Source of the DNA: Ailurus styani
Taxonomy: Eukaryota > Chordata > Mammalia > Carnivora > Ailuridae
Direction: 5' to 3'
Length of the DNA stretch: 64,000 nt
Assembly: GCA_002007465.1 (NCBI GenBank)
Contig: LNAC01000861.1
Location: 248,314-312,313 of the forward strand
Position 1 is the stretch's first letter; every line of letters starts with the position of its first letter. Below the pieces are notes generated by a model. That model was not told the DNA's origin. It worked only from the letters and a program-made list of their open reading frames with translations, and searched no databases. Shown here one piece after another: positions 24,710-35,249 of this stretch. The position numbers were made by a program, and so were the translations under genes.

Positions 24710-26375
24710 AAAGAAATTGAAGAAGATACAAAAAGATGGAAAAACATTCCATGCTCATGGATTGGCAGAATAAACATTGTTAAATGTCTGTCCTGCCCAG
24801 AGTAATCTATACTTTCAATGCCATCCTTATCAAAACCCCAATGCCATTTTTTGAAGAGCTGGAACAAACAATCTTAAAATTTGTATGGAACCAGAAAAGA
24901 CCCCAAATCACCAAGGAAATGTTGAAAAAGAAAAACAAAGCTGGGGATATCACATTGCCTGACTTCAAGCTATATTACAAAGCTGTGATCACCAAGACAG
25001 AATGGTACTGGCACAAAAAAAGAAATATAGATCAATGGAACAGAATAGAGAGCCCAGATATGGACCCCCAACTCTATGGTCAAATAATCTTCGACTAAAC
25101 AGGAAAAATATCCAATGAAAAAAAGATCGTCTCTTCAATACATGGTTCTGTGCAAATTGGACAGCTATATACAGAAGAATGGAATGTAGACATTCTCTTA
25201 CACCATATACAAAGATAAATTCTAAATGGATGAAAGACTTCAATGTGAGACAGGAATCCAGCAAAATCCTAGAGGAGAACATAGGCAGTTACCTGTTTGA
25301 CATCAGCCACCACAACTTCTTTCAATTCGCATCTCCAAAGGCAAGAAAAACAAAAATGAAGATGAACTTTTGGAACTTTGTCAAGATAAAATCTTCTGCA
25401 CAGCAAAGGTAACAGTCAGCAAAACAAAGAGGCAATCCAAGGAATGGGAGAAGATATTTGCAAATGACACTACAGATAAAGGGCTGGTATATGTGACTTA
25501 TAAAGAACTTCTCAAACTCAACACCCCAAAAAATAAATAATCAAGTAAAAAAATAGGCAGAAGACATGAACAGACACTTCTCCAAAGAAGACATATGAAT
25601 GGCTAACAGACACATGAAAAAATATTCAACATCATTAGCAATCAGGGCAATTCAAATCAAAACCACATTGAGATAGCACCTTATACTGTTAGAATGGCAA
25701 AAATTAACAAGGCAGGAAAAAAGAAATGTTAGAGAGGTTGCGGAGAAAGGGGAACCCTCTTTCACTGTTGGTAGGAATGCAAGTTGGTATAGCCATTTTG
25801 GAAAACAGTATGGAAGTTCCTCAAAAAGTTAAAAATAGAGCTATCCTATGACTCAACAATTACACTATTGGGTATTTACCCCAACAATACAGATATAGTG
25901 TAAAGAAGGTGCACACACACTCCAATATTCATAGTAGCAATGTCCACAATAGCCAAACTGGAAGGAGATGAGATGCCCTTCAACAGATGAATGGATAAAG
26001 AAGATGTTGTCCATATATACAATGAAATATTACTCGGCCATCAGAAAGGATGAATACCCATCATTTGCATCAACATGGATGGAACTGGAGGGGATTATGC
26101 TAAGTGAAATAAGTCAATCAGAGAAAGACAATTATCATATGGTTTCACTTATATGTGGAACATAAAGAATAGCATGGAGAGCATTAGGAGAAGGAAAGGA
26201 AAAATGAAGGGGTGGATATCAGAGAGGGAGATGAACCATGAGAGACACTGGATTCCAGGAAACAAACTGAGGGTTTCAGGGGGAGGGGGTGGGGGGATGG
26301 GTTAGCCTGGTAATGGGTATTAAGGAGGGCATGTACTGCAATGAGCACTGGCTGTTATTCATGGAACACTACATA
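24710..26375 (+). mobile_element. Sense 3' segment of the twin-primed LINE-1
   Basis: The + strand encodes the C-terminal part of ORF2, starting around '[19 protein letters not shown]' and 'RINIVKMSVLP', then '[19 protein letters not shown]' and '[19 protein letters not shown]', down to 'MLSEISQSEKDNYHMVSLI'. A G-rich 3' UTR and an A-rich end follow. Stops occur (for example at 25096). It resumes only a few codons after the point where the inverted segment ends. Confidence 0.93.
26279..26301 (+). other. Strong G-quadruplex motif in the L1 3' UTR
   Basis: Runs of 5, 5, 6 and 3 G are separated by A, T and AT. Guanine-rich tracts able to form quadruplexes are a known feature of mammalian L1 3' UTRs. 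The equivalent C-rich tract of the minus-strand L1 is at 16814-16839. Confidence 0.75.
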
Positions 26376-26464
26376 AAAAAAAAGAGGAGGAAGAAGAAGA
26401 AGAAGAAGAAGAAGAAGAAGAAGAAGAAGAAGAAGAAGAAGAAGAAGAAGAAGAAGAAGAAGAA
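26376..26464 (+). repeat. (GAA)n / A-rich L1 tail expansion
   Basis: After the L1 end comes an A run, a short AGGAGG segment and then about 25 uninterrupted AAG/GAA units that run directly into the N gap. The true length is unknown because the gap begins inside the repeat. Confidence 0.95.
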
Positions 26465-27269
26465 NNNNNNNNNNNNNNNNNNNNNNNNNNNNNNNNNNNN
26501 NNNNNNNNNNNNNNNNNNNNNNNNNNNNNNNNNNNNNNNNNNNNNNNNNNNNNNNNNNNNNNNNNNNNNNNNNNNNNNNNNNNNNNNNNNNNNNNNNNNN
26601 NNNNNNNNNNNNNNNNNNNNNNNNNNNNNNNNNNNNNNNNNNNNNNNNNNNNNNNNNNNNNNNNNNNNNNNNNNNNNNNNNNNNNNNNNNNNNNNNNNNN
26701 NNNNNNNNNNNNNNNNNNNNNNNNNNNNNNNNNNNNNNNNNNNNNNNNNNNNNNNNNNNNNNNNNNNNNNNNNNNNNNNNNNNNNNNNNNNNNNNNNNNN
26801 NNNNNNNNNNNNNNNNNNNNNNNNNNNNNNNNNNNNNNNNNNNNNNNNNNNNNNNNNNNNNNNNNNNNNNNNNNNNNNNNNNNNNNNNNNNNNNNNNNNN
26901 NNNNNNNNNNNNNNNNNNNNNNNNNNNNNNNNNNNNNNNNNNNNNNNNNNNNNNNNNNNNNNNNNNNNNNNNNNNNNNNNNNNNNNNNNNNNNNNNNNNN
27001 NNNNNNNNNNNNNNNNNNNNNNNNNNNNNNNNNNNNNNNNNNNNNNNNNNNNNNNNNNNNNNNNNNNNNNNNNNNNNNNNNNNNNNNNNNNNNNNNNNNN
27101 NNNNNNNNNNNNNNNNNNNNNNNNNNNNNNNNNNNNNNNNNNNNNNNNNNNNNNNNNNNNNNNNNNNNNNNNNNNNNNNNNNNNNNNNNNNNNNNNNNNN
27201 NNNNNNNNNNNNNNNNNNNNNNNNNNNNNNNNNNNNNNNNNNNNNNNNNNNNNNNNNNNNNNNNNNNNN
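26465..27269. other. Assembly gap (805 N)
   Basis: This is unresolved sequence. It must contain the remaining (GAA)n, the right target duplication of the L1 and the tail and body of the minus-strand SINEC whose head resumes at 27270. The N count may be only an estimate. Confidence 0.99.
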
Positions 27270-27349
27270 GGGCCTCGATCCCAGGACCCTGAGATCATGA
27301 CCTGAGCCGAAAGCAGAGGCTTTAACCCACTGAGCCACCCAGGCGCCCC
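27270..27349 (-). mobile_element. SINEC head, remainder in the gap
   Basis: Only the reversed tRNA-like head is visible: 'ctcgatcccaggaccctgag' through GAGCCACCCAGGCGCCCC. It is close to the young consensus. The body is hidden by the gap. Confidence 0.93.
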
Positions 27350-27430
27350 AGAGTTACATTTTTATTATGAAATCTTATCTAATGAGTAGGAAGACCAGGG
27401 TGATGGCTGTAAGATAAAATCTAAAGTGTT

Positions 27431-27622
27431 GGGTGCCTGGGTGGCTCAGTGGGTTAAAGCCTCTGCCTTCGGCTCAGGTCATGATCCCAGGGTCCTGGAA
27501 TCGAGGCCCGCATCAGGCTATCTGCTCAGCGGAAAGCCTGCCTCCTCCTCTCTCTCTGCCTGCCTCTCTGCCTACTTGTGATCTCTCTCTCTCTCTGTCA
27601 AATAAGAATTTTTAAAAAAATT
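27431..27622 (+). mobile_element. SINEC, young copy with perfect target duplication
   Basis: It starts GGGTGCCTGGGTGGCTCAG, with an A-box-like TGGCTCAGTGG, a B-box-like GGTCATGATCC, a CT-rich body and an A-rich tail. A perfect 16-bp duplication TAAAATCTAAAGTGTT lies at 27415-27430 and 27623-27638. Confidence 0.96.
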
Positions 27623-27676
27623 TAAAATCTAAAGTGTTGATTAAAAAAATAAAAAAAAATAAAGTGTTGATAAGAA
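27623..27676 (+). repeat. Repeated target word around an A-rich tract
   Basis: AAAGTGTTGAT occurs at 27631-27641 and again after an (A)n-T-(A)n tract at about 27661-27671. A third partial copy lies before the SINEC (27424-27430). Confidence 0.8.
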
Positions 27677-27756
27677 GTGTCCTCAGTACATCCAACCACA
27701 GGCTAAGAATTCCAAAGTCACTGCGTGTGATTCCATCACTAGAACTTTTAAAAAAT

Positions 27757-28170
27757 TCCCATTTACAGTGATATGGATGGAACTTGAGGGTATTATGCTA
27801 AGCGAAATAAGTCAGTGAGAGAAAGACAAATACCATATGATTTCACTCATATGTGGAACTTAAGAAACAAAATTTAAGAAACAAAACAGAGGAGCATAGG
27901 GAAAGGGAAGGAAAAAATAAAATAAGATGAAAACAGAGAGGGAAGTAAGCTGCCTCTTAATTATAGGAAACAAACTGAGGGTTGCTGGAGGGGAAGTGGA
28001 TGGGAAGTGGATGGGAGAATGGGGTAATTGGGTGATGGATATTAAGGAGGGCACTTGATAATGAATCCTCGGTGTTATATGCAAATTATGAATCACTAAA
28101 TTCTACCCCTGAAACTCATAATATACTCTATGTTAATTAAATTAAATTTAAATAAAAAAATTAAAAATTC
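27757..28170 (+). mobile_element. 5'-truncated LINE-1 3' end
   Basis: It starts at 'acagtgatatggatggaact' (the ORF2 C terminus), passes 'atgctaagcgaaataagtca', 'caaactgagggttgctgga' and 'ttaaggagggcacttgataa', and ends in an AATAAA A-rich tail. Flanking words TTAAAAAATTC (about 27748) and TTAAAAATTC (about 28161) look like a target duplication. Confidence 0.88.
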
Positions 28171-28499
28171 TTAACTTTTCACCTCTTGTCCCTTTTAAAC
28201 ATGCAAAGGTAGTGAATCCAAGTAATTCACTTTTTCTTCAGACTTTACTTATCTGTAATCTTTTATTGGGTACAGTTGCAGAATTATCCAAGGCCAAGAA
28301 CTATGCTTTCATTGTTTGTAGTAATGGCAGATGGGGAGTTTGGAAAGGAGTTTCCCCTACTAATAACTTTTTAAAAACTAGAGTTCACATTTGAGCAATC
28401 CATTAAAACACCTGGCCCTGTTTCCATGGTAAAATAGCTGGGTTCTGATGTCTGACAGAAAAGTTTCTATTTTTTTTTCAGAAAATCTTCTAAATACAG
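28171..28499. other. Unique sequence
   Basis: Nothing is recognised between the L1 tail and the following MIR. Confidence 0.5.
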
Positions 28500-28742
28500 G
28501 AGCATCCTAGTTAAGAGTTTGAGTTTGGAGTCAGACAGACATGGATTTTACTCCCAGATCTGCCACTTAGCTCTGTGATCTTAGATAAGTTACATAACCT
28601 CTCTACAAAGGGTTTTCTCAGGTGTAAAATCAGCAATGGTATTTCTTTATTGGGTTGCTATGAGGAATCAGCAAATGCACACAAGAGGCTTGGCACAGAC
28701 CCTGGTAAACACAAGCATATGTTAGCTATGATGATTGTTATT
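28500..28742 (+). repeat. MIR, nearly full length
   Basis: 'gagtttggagtcagacagac', 'tctgccacttagctctgtga', 'ataagttacataacctctct' and the tail 'acaagcatatgttagctatg' all lie in MIR order. Confidence 0.88.
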
Positions 28743-28789
28743 CTCCAGTGAGAATTTTATCAACTCTCATTTCTGAATGAATAACTGAG

Positions 28790-29205
28790 CCAGGAGTATG
28801 TGTGGGGGTATGGAAGAAGATGAGGTTAAAAGGGTAGACTGAAGCAAGATTACAGAAGATTCTGTGTGTCACATTAAAGAATTTGTCTGTATGTCTGCAG
28901 TGATGAAGACTCTGAGCAGGCTTAATATAGGGAACAATAAAGAGGGTGTGGTTGTTCAGGACTATCACTCTGGCAGCACTGGGAAGAATGGTAGTTAGTA
29001 GACGAGGAAAGACTAGGAAAGAAGCTAATTAGGCAGGTATCAGTTGTTAATAGCCATGTGAGAGGCTGAATCTAGCAGTGTTAGTGAGAATGTGCAGGAG
29101 GAGCTGAGCTCTCAGGAGGCAGAATGTTCATGACTTGATGACTGACAGAACCTAAGGTGGTGAGAGGAATGAGGATAGACTCCGGAAGATAAAACTGGAA
29201 GTGAC
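28790..29205 (-). repeat. LINE-2-like fragment
   Basis: The phrases 'gaagcaagattacagaagat', 'atcactctggcagcactggg' and 'aagctaattaggcaggtatc' resemble the internal part of reversed L2 3' sequence (weight-of-copy style text also seen at 20.4-20.7 kb). The assignment is moderate. Confidence 0.5.
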
Positions 29206-29221
29206 TAAGAGACATGCTGTG

Positions 29222-29455
29222 ATGATTGTTAAGAACACAGGCTCTAGCATCAGACTGTCTGGGTCTGAACACTGGCTCTATCACTTCCTAGCTCAGGCAA
29301 GTTACTAAGCCTCAGTTTTCTCATTTTTAAATTGGGAGTGGTAAAAACTGTACCAACTTCATAAGGTTGTAGCACCTTCTGCAATCCAAGAAAAGCAATT
29401 AACATAGTGCTTGGCACTAGACAGGGGTTCCATAAATATTAGTATATTAGAATAT
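29222..29455 (+). repeat. MIR, nearly full length
   Basis: 'aacacaggctctagcatcag', 'tgtctgggtctgaacactgg', 'agctcaggcaagttactaag', 'cctcagttttctcatttt' and the tail 'agtgcttggcactagacag' match MIR throughout. Confidence 0.9.
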
Positions 29456-29458
29456 TAG

Positions 29459-29542
29459 TTCCTCTTTCCTTTTTCCTGCCCCTCTTCCTCCTTCTCTCCT
29501 TCCTCCTCTCTTCTTCTTCTTCCTCTTCTTCCTCCTTCTCTG
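29459..29542 (+). repeat. Polypyrimidine tract (TTC/TCC)n
   Basis: The tract is 84 bases of almost pure C and T, rich in CTTCTT and CCTCCT words. Its complement is a homopurine strand. Confidence 0.9.
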
Positions 29543-29804
29543 TATTATTTTTTCATCTTAATCTTTAATTCATCATCATTATTATTTCTAAATAATTCTG
29601 GCTGAAATAATAAGATGGTAAAGCTATTTTCTAATTTAAGAAAGACATTGGAGACATAGGAGAGAACCATTATCTAACCTTTTTAATATAATTTGATCAT
29701 TTATCAAAACGAAGTTGTAGTTCACTCACGAGCTCATTTCATGCTTTTGTAGTAGGTAGGAATCAACAAAGTAGAGTGAGCTAACTTTATATGCTCTTTT
29801 TAAA

Positions 29805-31020
29805 ACATAGCCTTTACTTTTTAAGAACAGTTCTAGGTTCACAGGAAAATTGAGAGGAAGATACAGAGGTTTCCTATATTCCCCTTGTCCCCATTCATGC
29901 ATAACCTCTCTCATTGTTAGCATTCCTCACTAGAGTGGCCCATCTGTTAAAAATGATAAACTTACATTGACACATTATTATCATCCAAAGTCCATAATTT
30001 ACATTAGGGTTCCCTTTTGGTGGTGTACATTCTGTGGGTTTGGACAAATGTATAATAATATGTATCCATAATTGTAGTGTAATACAGAGTAGTTTCACTG
30101 CTCTAAAAATTCTCTGTGCTCCACCTATTCATCTCACCCTCCCCCAAACAATTGATTGCTTTATTGTCTTCATAGTTTTGTCTTTTCCAGAATGTCACAT
30201 GGTTGTAATCATATAATATGTACCCTTTACAGATTGACTTCTTTCATGGAGTAACATACACTTCAGTTTCCTTCATGTATTTTCATGGCTCAATAGTGCA
30301 TTTCTTTCTAGTGCCAAATAATCTGGAGGTACCAGTTTTCTTCATCTATCCTTTATCCATTCAGCTACTGAAGGTCATCTCTTGGTTGCTTATAAGTTTT
30401 GGCAATTATGAAAAAGGCTGCTATTAGCATCTTTGTGCAGGTTTTTATATGGACATAATTTTTCAGCTCCATTGGATAAATACCAAGGGTGCCAACTGCT
30501 GGATCATATGGTTAGAGCATGTTTACTTTTGTAGGAAACTGCCAAATTGTCTTAAAAGTGGCTGTACCATTTTGCCTTGCTACCAGCAGTGAATGAGAGT
30601 CCCTGTTGCTCCACAACCTCACCAACATTTGGTGTCAGTGTTTTGGATTTTGGCCATTCTAATAGGTGCATAGTGGTATTTCATTGTTGTCTTAATTTTC
30701 ATTTACCTAATGGCATATGATATGGAACATCTTTTCATATGTTCATTTGCCATCTATATATCTTCTTTGGTGAGGTGTCTGGTAAGGTCTTCGGCCCACA
30801 TTTTTTTTTCTTTTTTTAAAGATTTTATTTATTTATTTGACAGAGAGATAGAGAACACAAGTAAGCAGGAAGAGGGAGAAGCAGGCTCCCCACCGAGCAA
30901 GGAACCCGATGCGGGGTTCGATCCTAGGATCCTGGGATCATGCCCTGACCTGAAGGCAGCCACCCAACCGACTGAGCCACCCAGGTGCCCATTTCGGCCC
31001 ACTTTTTAATCAGGTTTTCA
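29805..31020 (-). mobile_element. Old LINE-1 (L1M-type) 3' end, split by a SINEC
   Basis: The reversed L1M 3' UTR ('acagttctaggttcacagga', 'cattgacacattattatcat') leads into the ORF2 end ('aactgctggatcatatggtt', 'ccaaattgtcttaaaagtgg', 'acaacctcaccaacatttgg'). The L1 resumes after the SINEC with 'actttttaatcaggttttca'. All frames are broken. Confidence 0.88.
30800..30992 (-). mobile_element. SINEC nested in the L1M copy
   Basis: This is a full reversed CAN SINE with a perfect 10-bp target duplication TTCGGCCCAC (30790-30799 and 30993-31002). Confidence 0.95.
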
Positions 31021-31024
31021 TATG

Positions 31025-31865
31025 GACTTTTAACTTGAATGAACTTGATTAAATGCACTTGGCAGAAGGAGCTAGAAAGCCAAGGGGGTGGACGAGGGGA
31101 AGGAGGCAGGAGGAGACAGGAGAATTTAAATAGCGGACCTAAAATAACCCACTCAATAAGCATTTGCCTCAGAGTTAGGGGCCGGAAAGGACTGTTTAGT
31201 CACACTGAGTGGTATTCTATTGTTTAGAGGTATACACTTCTTAAACAACACATTTCCACACACAGGCTAACCATGTCCTCTGTTCCTGAATAAAGACAAG
31301 AGCTGTCTCAGCCAATGCTGGTGTATTTGACACATGAGATGGTTAGTTTCCAACGTACCATTTTCCTAAGAAAGTTTTATAGGTAATTTTCAGTGTATAC
31401 GATTTTTGTTTTACGAGCTGGCATCAGAAACCGACTTGTATGTAGAATGTTATTCTACTCTGTATACATTCCTGTTTCACCTTGGAAATATCTCTCACCC
31501 TGAATGCCCTATGTAAATACTTCCCCCACAAAATAATGCCTGATGCGTAGCCATCATGCTAAAAGTATTTGTGTTCATTCCATTGATTTCATTGATAGGC
31601 CAGATTTTCATTGTAGAATGTGAAACTCTAAAGGTATTTCCTTAGCAAAAACAGATAGGAGAAGTTCAGTTTTTGATGGAAGACTTGGGAAGAGGGAGGT
31701 TACATTAATGATACCAGTGTATAAACTTTATTTTGGGGGACCTCGGCTAAGAGATTTAATGACCAGCCATTGTTGGAAATGCTATCAATTCTATTTCTCT
31801 TTATGTTTGTACTTTGGATTAGGGAACTGTTGGTGATTACCCTATTATAGGTAGCTCTATAAAAT
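31025..31865. other. Unique sequence
   Basis: No repeat or coding signature is seen. It has a purine-rich patch near 31085-31120. Confidence 0.5.
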
Positions 31866-31867
31866 GA

Positions 31868-31926
31868 AGGTTTTTTGTTTGTTTGTTTTTTGTTTTTGTT
31901 TTGTTTGTTTGTTTGTTTGTTTTTCT
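31868..31926 (+). repeat. (TTTG)n-type simple repeat
   Basis: Irregular TTTG/TTTTG units extend to about 31926. Confidence 0.92.
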
Positions 31927-31957
31927 TTTTTCTCGCAGTAGTGATCTTGCCTAGTTT

Positions 31958-32150
31958 TGGTTAAGACTGAATTCGAATTCTGACCCTACCCATTCCTAGC
32001 TGTGGAACCTCAGGGGGTTACTATAATAACTCAAAAAGTTAAATAATAAAAAAATAAGAGTCAAATAACATAACACATGAAAATACCGTGTGTGGTAAAA
32101 TAGAATGCTTTAATCAATCATTAGCTACTGCTGCAGTGATGCTCATTGAT
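31958..32150 (+). repeat. MIR, diverged
   Basis: 'gaattcgaattctgacccta', 'cattcctagctgtggaacct' and 'taatcaatcattagctactg' follow MIR order with large indels. Confidence 0.55.
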
Positions 32151-33476
32151 GTTATTCTTCCCTGAGCACAAATCAAGAGGTTTTAGTGGAAGCCATTTAG
32201 GGGAGCCCACAAGGCAACCTGTGTTATGTACAGCTGGATCTATGAAGAGCTGTTAATGCTTTGGCTTTCACTTTGATTCAGTTCACTGTAGAGAAAGAAA
32301 GGCTGCCCTAAATATGTATGATCATTTCCCTAATACACTCAAAGTTGATCTCTGGGGTCCTTTCCAGCATCTCATGGTAAGGGAGAGTTTTCCACACCTG
32401 GTTAATCCAAAGTGCCAACTAGATTAGAGGATCATTCAAGCTGAAATGTGCAGTTTGGGGTTGGAGCTTTCTGTTTTGGTTATGTCTGTTGGTCAAATGC
32501 ATGGCATAATTACAAAATTCTGTCTTTCACCCCACGTTCTAGATACAAGCCTGAACTGTGGGATTTTGATTAACATCAAAGACATTAGCACACGCATGCC
32601 ATAGAAGTTGCTCACAGCAGAAATGAATCCCCTCTTTGCAAAGGTCTTTGAAACCCCCAGACTGCATTGCCATCTCTTTTACCAAAAACAGGTGACTAGA
32701 GTCAATTTTGTTTACTTTTTAAAAATAAAGCAAAAAAGAAAAAAAATAAATGTCTCAAAGATATGTCAGATGTTCTCCAGATTATGGTCTTGTATCAATT
32801 TCCTAAACAGCAAACAACATTTATTCTCTGTCGATCTTTCTTTCCTACCAAGTTTAGAGGGATTTATTCATTCTAAACCAAATGATTAATTAGAATGATT
32901 CCTGGAGTCCTCCCTTTTTCCCTTCAGCTTTGGTAGTAATTAATCATGGCTATTCCTGGCTTTTAATAGCATTCCAATTGTGCCTTGCTGTATCATTTTG
33001 GTTGTCTCTTAGAAATTCAACGGTGTCAGCCTATAACAATGCAGAGAATAGGTTCAGAAATGTAAATTAACCTTGATTCACCCCATCCCTGAAAGGGAGT
33101 TCCTGAGCCTTTCAGGAGAATGCTCCCCATCACTTCATGTGAAGTTATCCATTAGGAACCAGTGTCTGGAGTTTTTCACAGTGCTTTTCATAGAGGCCAG
33201 ATTATCTGGGCCAAGAGAAGCATGTTCTTGAGCAATACTGGACCATTTCCCTATTTAAATAGGATTAAAGTGGTTCAGATCAAGGGGAAAGGACATCGAA
33301 GAGGGAATATTGTAAGGGTCTTAAATTCTTTAATAATAATTTATGTTGAAAAATATCACACATTTTAAGCCCTCTTTCAAAATAAAGAAATTTTTTGCTT
33401 GAGATGGTAATTTTGCCATTCTCAACTCCCTTGAAATTCTTATAAATATTTGGAGAGAAAAAAAAAGATATAGTTA

Positions 33477-33519
<43 letters not shown>

Positions 33520-34081
33520 CAGGATGTAATTTCCCAGTGATTGGAAGGTCTGTGGTGACAAACAGAGGCTATGATTGATGGCAAATACTAATACACACTT
33601 GAAGGAGAACAAACTTCCTTTCCTAAAGAATTTGAAGGAAACGACCTTATTCTTCTTCCACTTTCAAACAGAGATCCAAGGTATGCAACAACAGAACACA
33701 TTGAGGCCAACCCAGTGTATTGTCTAGATGCTAAAAAGATAGGACGTGGAGAGGGCTGGTGGTAGAGTACTGAGTTTTGGGAGTTAAAACTGTGGGGTGT
33801 GGTGGAGCAAGGAGGGGCCTTGGTGCAGGTAAGGGACTTTAGTGCTCCCATATTTCATCTCATTTGCATGGCAGAGAAGAGGAATAGAGCTAGGAAAAGG
33901 TGGCTCAACTCAATCCTGCCGTGCATGGGAGGTATCCTAGAGTCACAAGTTAGAAGGTAGTAGTGAGGCAGTTTAATTTGTTCTCCAACTGTGTACTTGA
34001 AGAGGGAATTCCAATCATCTCTGAGGATACATTTACCAGATGCTCTGTTTAATATGTCTATCTACTATTTGCATGGTATAA
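32151..34081. other. Unique sequence with a possible conserved element near 32880-33010
   Basis: No gene is recognised. A (CA)n array lies at 33479-33515. The 32880-33010 block has paired TAATTA motifs (see findings). Confidence 0.5.
33479..33515 (+). repeat. (CA)n microsatellite
   Basis: An uninterrupted AC dinucleotide run of about 18 units. Confidence 0.98.
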
Positions 34082-34096
34082 AATGAATTGTAGGCT

Positions 34097-34262
34097 GGGG
34101 CACCTGGGTGGCTCAGGTCATGATCTCAGGATCCGGGGATCAAGCCCCGCCTCGGGGCTCCCTGCTCAGCGGGAGTCTGTTTCTTCTTCTTCTTCTTTTG
34201 CCCCTCCTCCCTTCTTGTGCTCTCTCTCTTTCACTCAAATAAATACATAAAATCTTCAAAAT
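34097..34262 (+). mobile_element. SINEC with an internal deletion of the A-box region
   Basis: The head reads GGGCACCTGGGTGGCTCAG and then jumps straight to GTCATGATCTCAGG. The roughly 28 bp normally between two GGCTCAG words are gone. The rest (CT-rich body, AAATAAATACATAAAATC tail) is present. Flanks AAATGAATTGTAGGCT and AAATTCATTGAAGGCT look like a decayed target duplication. Confidence 0.92.
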
Positions 34263-35249
34263 TAAATTCATTGAAGGCTTTTGGTTTGATTGAGAAAAGC
34301 TCACTTTTCCTTTTGGTACACAAAGGGCTTTTCTTTTGTAAGTGAATTCCTTAGAAGCAGGGAAATGGGCTATAAAGCTACATTAAAGGTTAAAAATCAG
34401 TAACAATGACAATATTAAGCCTCTTGTAGTCTGATATAAGGCAGGCCTCCTTTATCCATGCTAAAACCTTTCTCCCGTTGTGTATCTTCCCTTCTCTTAT
34501 GTACTGGGTTGTTTTCTAGCCTAACTAAGAGAACACCGCTTTTTTCTTTTTTCCCCCTAACTCTGTTGCTACTTTTCTCCCCAGTTGAGAAGCTGACCAC
34601 CAATAAGTTTAACAAATCCTCAGATGTAAGCTAAGAATAATAGTGAGACTATATTACAGTTTCGTTTGGAGTATGGAATGTGATAATGCATGCAGAACAC
34701 TTACTACAATAAAAACATAACATAAAAACCTAGAAAATGTCATGACCCATATATCCTTATTTGGGAACACGTAATACATTGCTGTGCCAGAAGAGGCCTG
34801 GCCTATAGTCAGTGAGAAATAGAAAAATCTGGGCCCAAAGACAACTAAGTAGCAGGGACAGGGGAAGTGCCTCCAGGAGGTCTGGGGTCACCTTGTCCAC
34901 AGTTTACAGGTGTTACATTTCAGTACATTATATCCTTTTGGTTGAGCTCTGAAGTATCCCTGCTCTCTCATTAAAGGAAATTGGGTTTGCTTCTCTTTCC
35001 TTTAGAAACAAAAGTAGAAATTAGTTCACACGGTCCACAAGAACATTAGTAACCTGATCACTAGGAGTTAGGAATGAATTCTCTAGCAATCTGTGCTAGG
35101 ACATGCTGAGCAGTGTCTTTCTGGACATTCCTATAAGGATCTAACTGGGGGAATTTCTCAGTCTGCTACTGTAGCAAATGGGTGCTTTGGTATGAGAATA
35201 CATAATCTTTATCTTATTATATAAGTATAAAGCCATATCAAGGCAACGC
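34263..35249. other. Unique sequence
   Basis: Nothing is recognised. Confidence 0.5.

Larger units (their letters stand above)
22379..24710 (-). mobile_element. Inverted 5' segment of a twin-primed LINE-1 (ORF2 part)
   Basis: The minus strand encodes decayed L1 ORF2. From the right it runs through the endonuclease region ('[17 protein letters not shown]'), then 'INKIDKPLAPLTQKKRERT', the reverse-transcriptase entry ('[19 protein letters not shown]', 'DTEKAFDKM') and finally 'VENPKDSIPKLLDLIQQF' at the left. Frameshifts and stops disable it. The sequence continues, in the opposite orientation, in the segment after 24710, so both are one insertion event. A SINEC (22891-23107) is nested inside. 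Confidence 0.92.

Noticed and set aside
23138..26165. Possibly functional reverse transcriptase or endonuclease
   Set aside because: The L1 ORF2 here is inverted in part, interrupted by a SINEC and broken by stops and frameshifts, so it cannot encode a working protein.
26289..27338. Long open frames on both strands (over 300 codons) across 26289-27338
   Set aside because: Nearly all codons are unknown bases of the assembly gap, and the rest is (GAA)n and SINEC sequence. They do not represent a gene.
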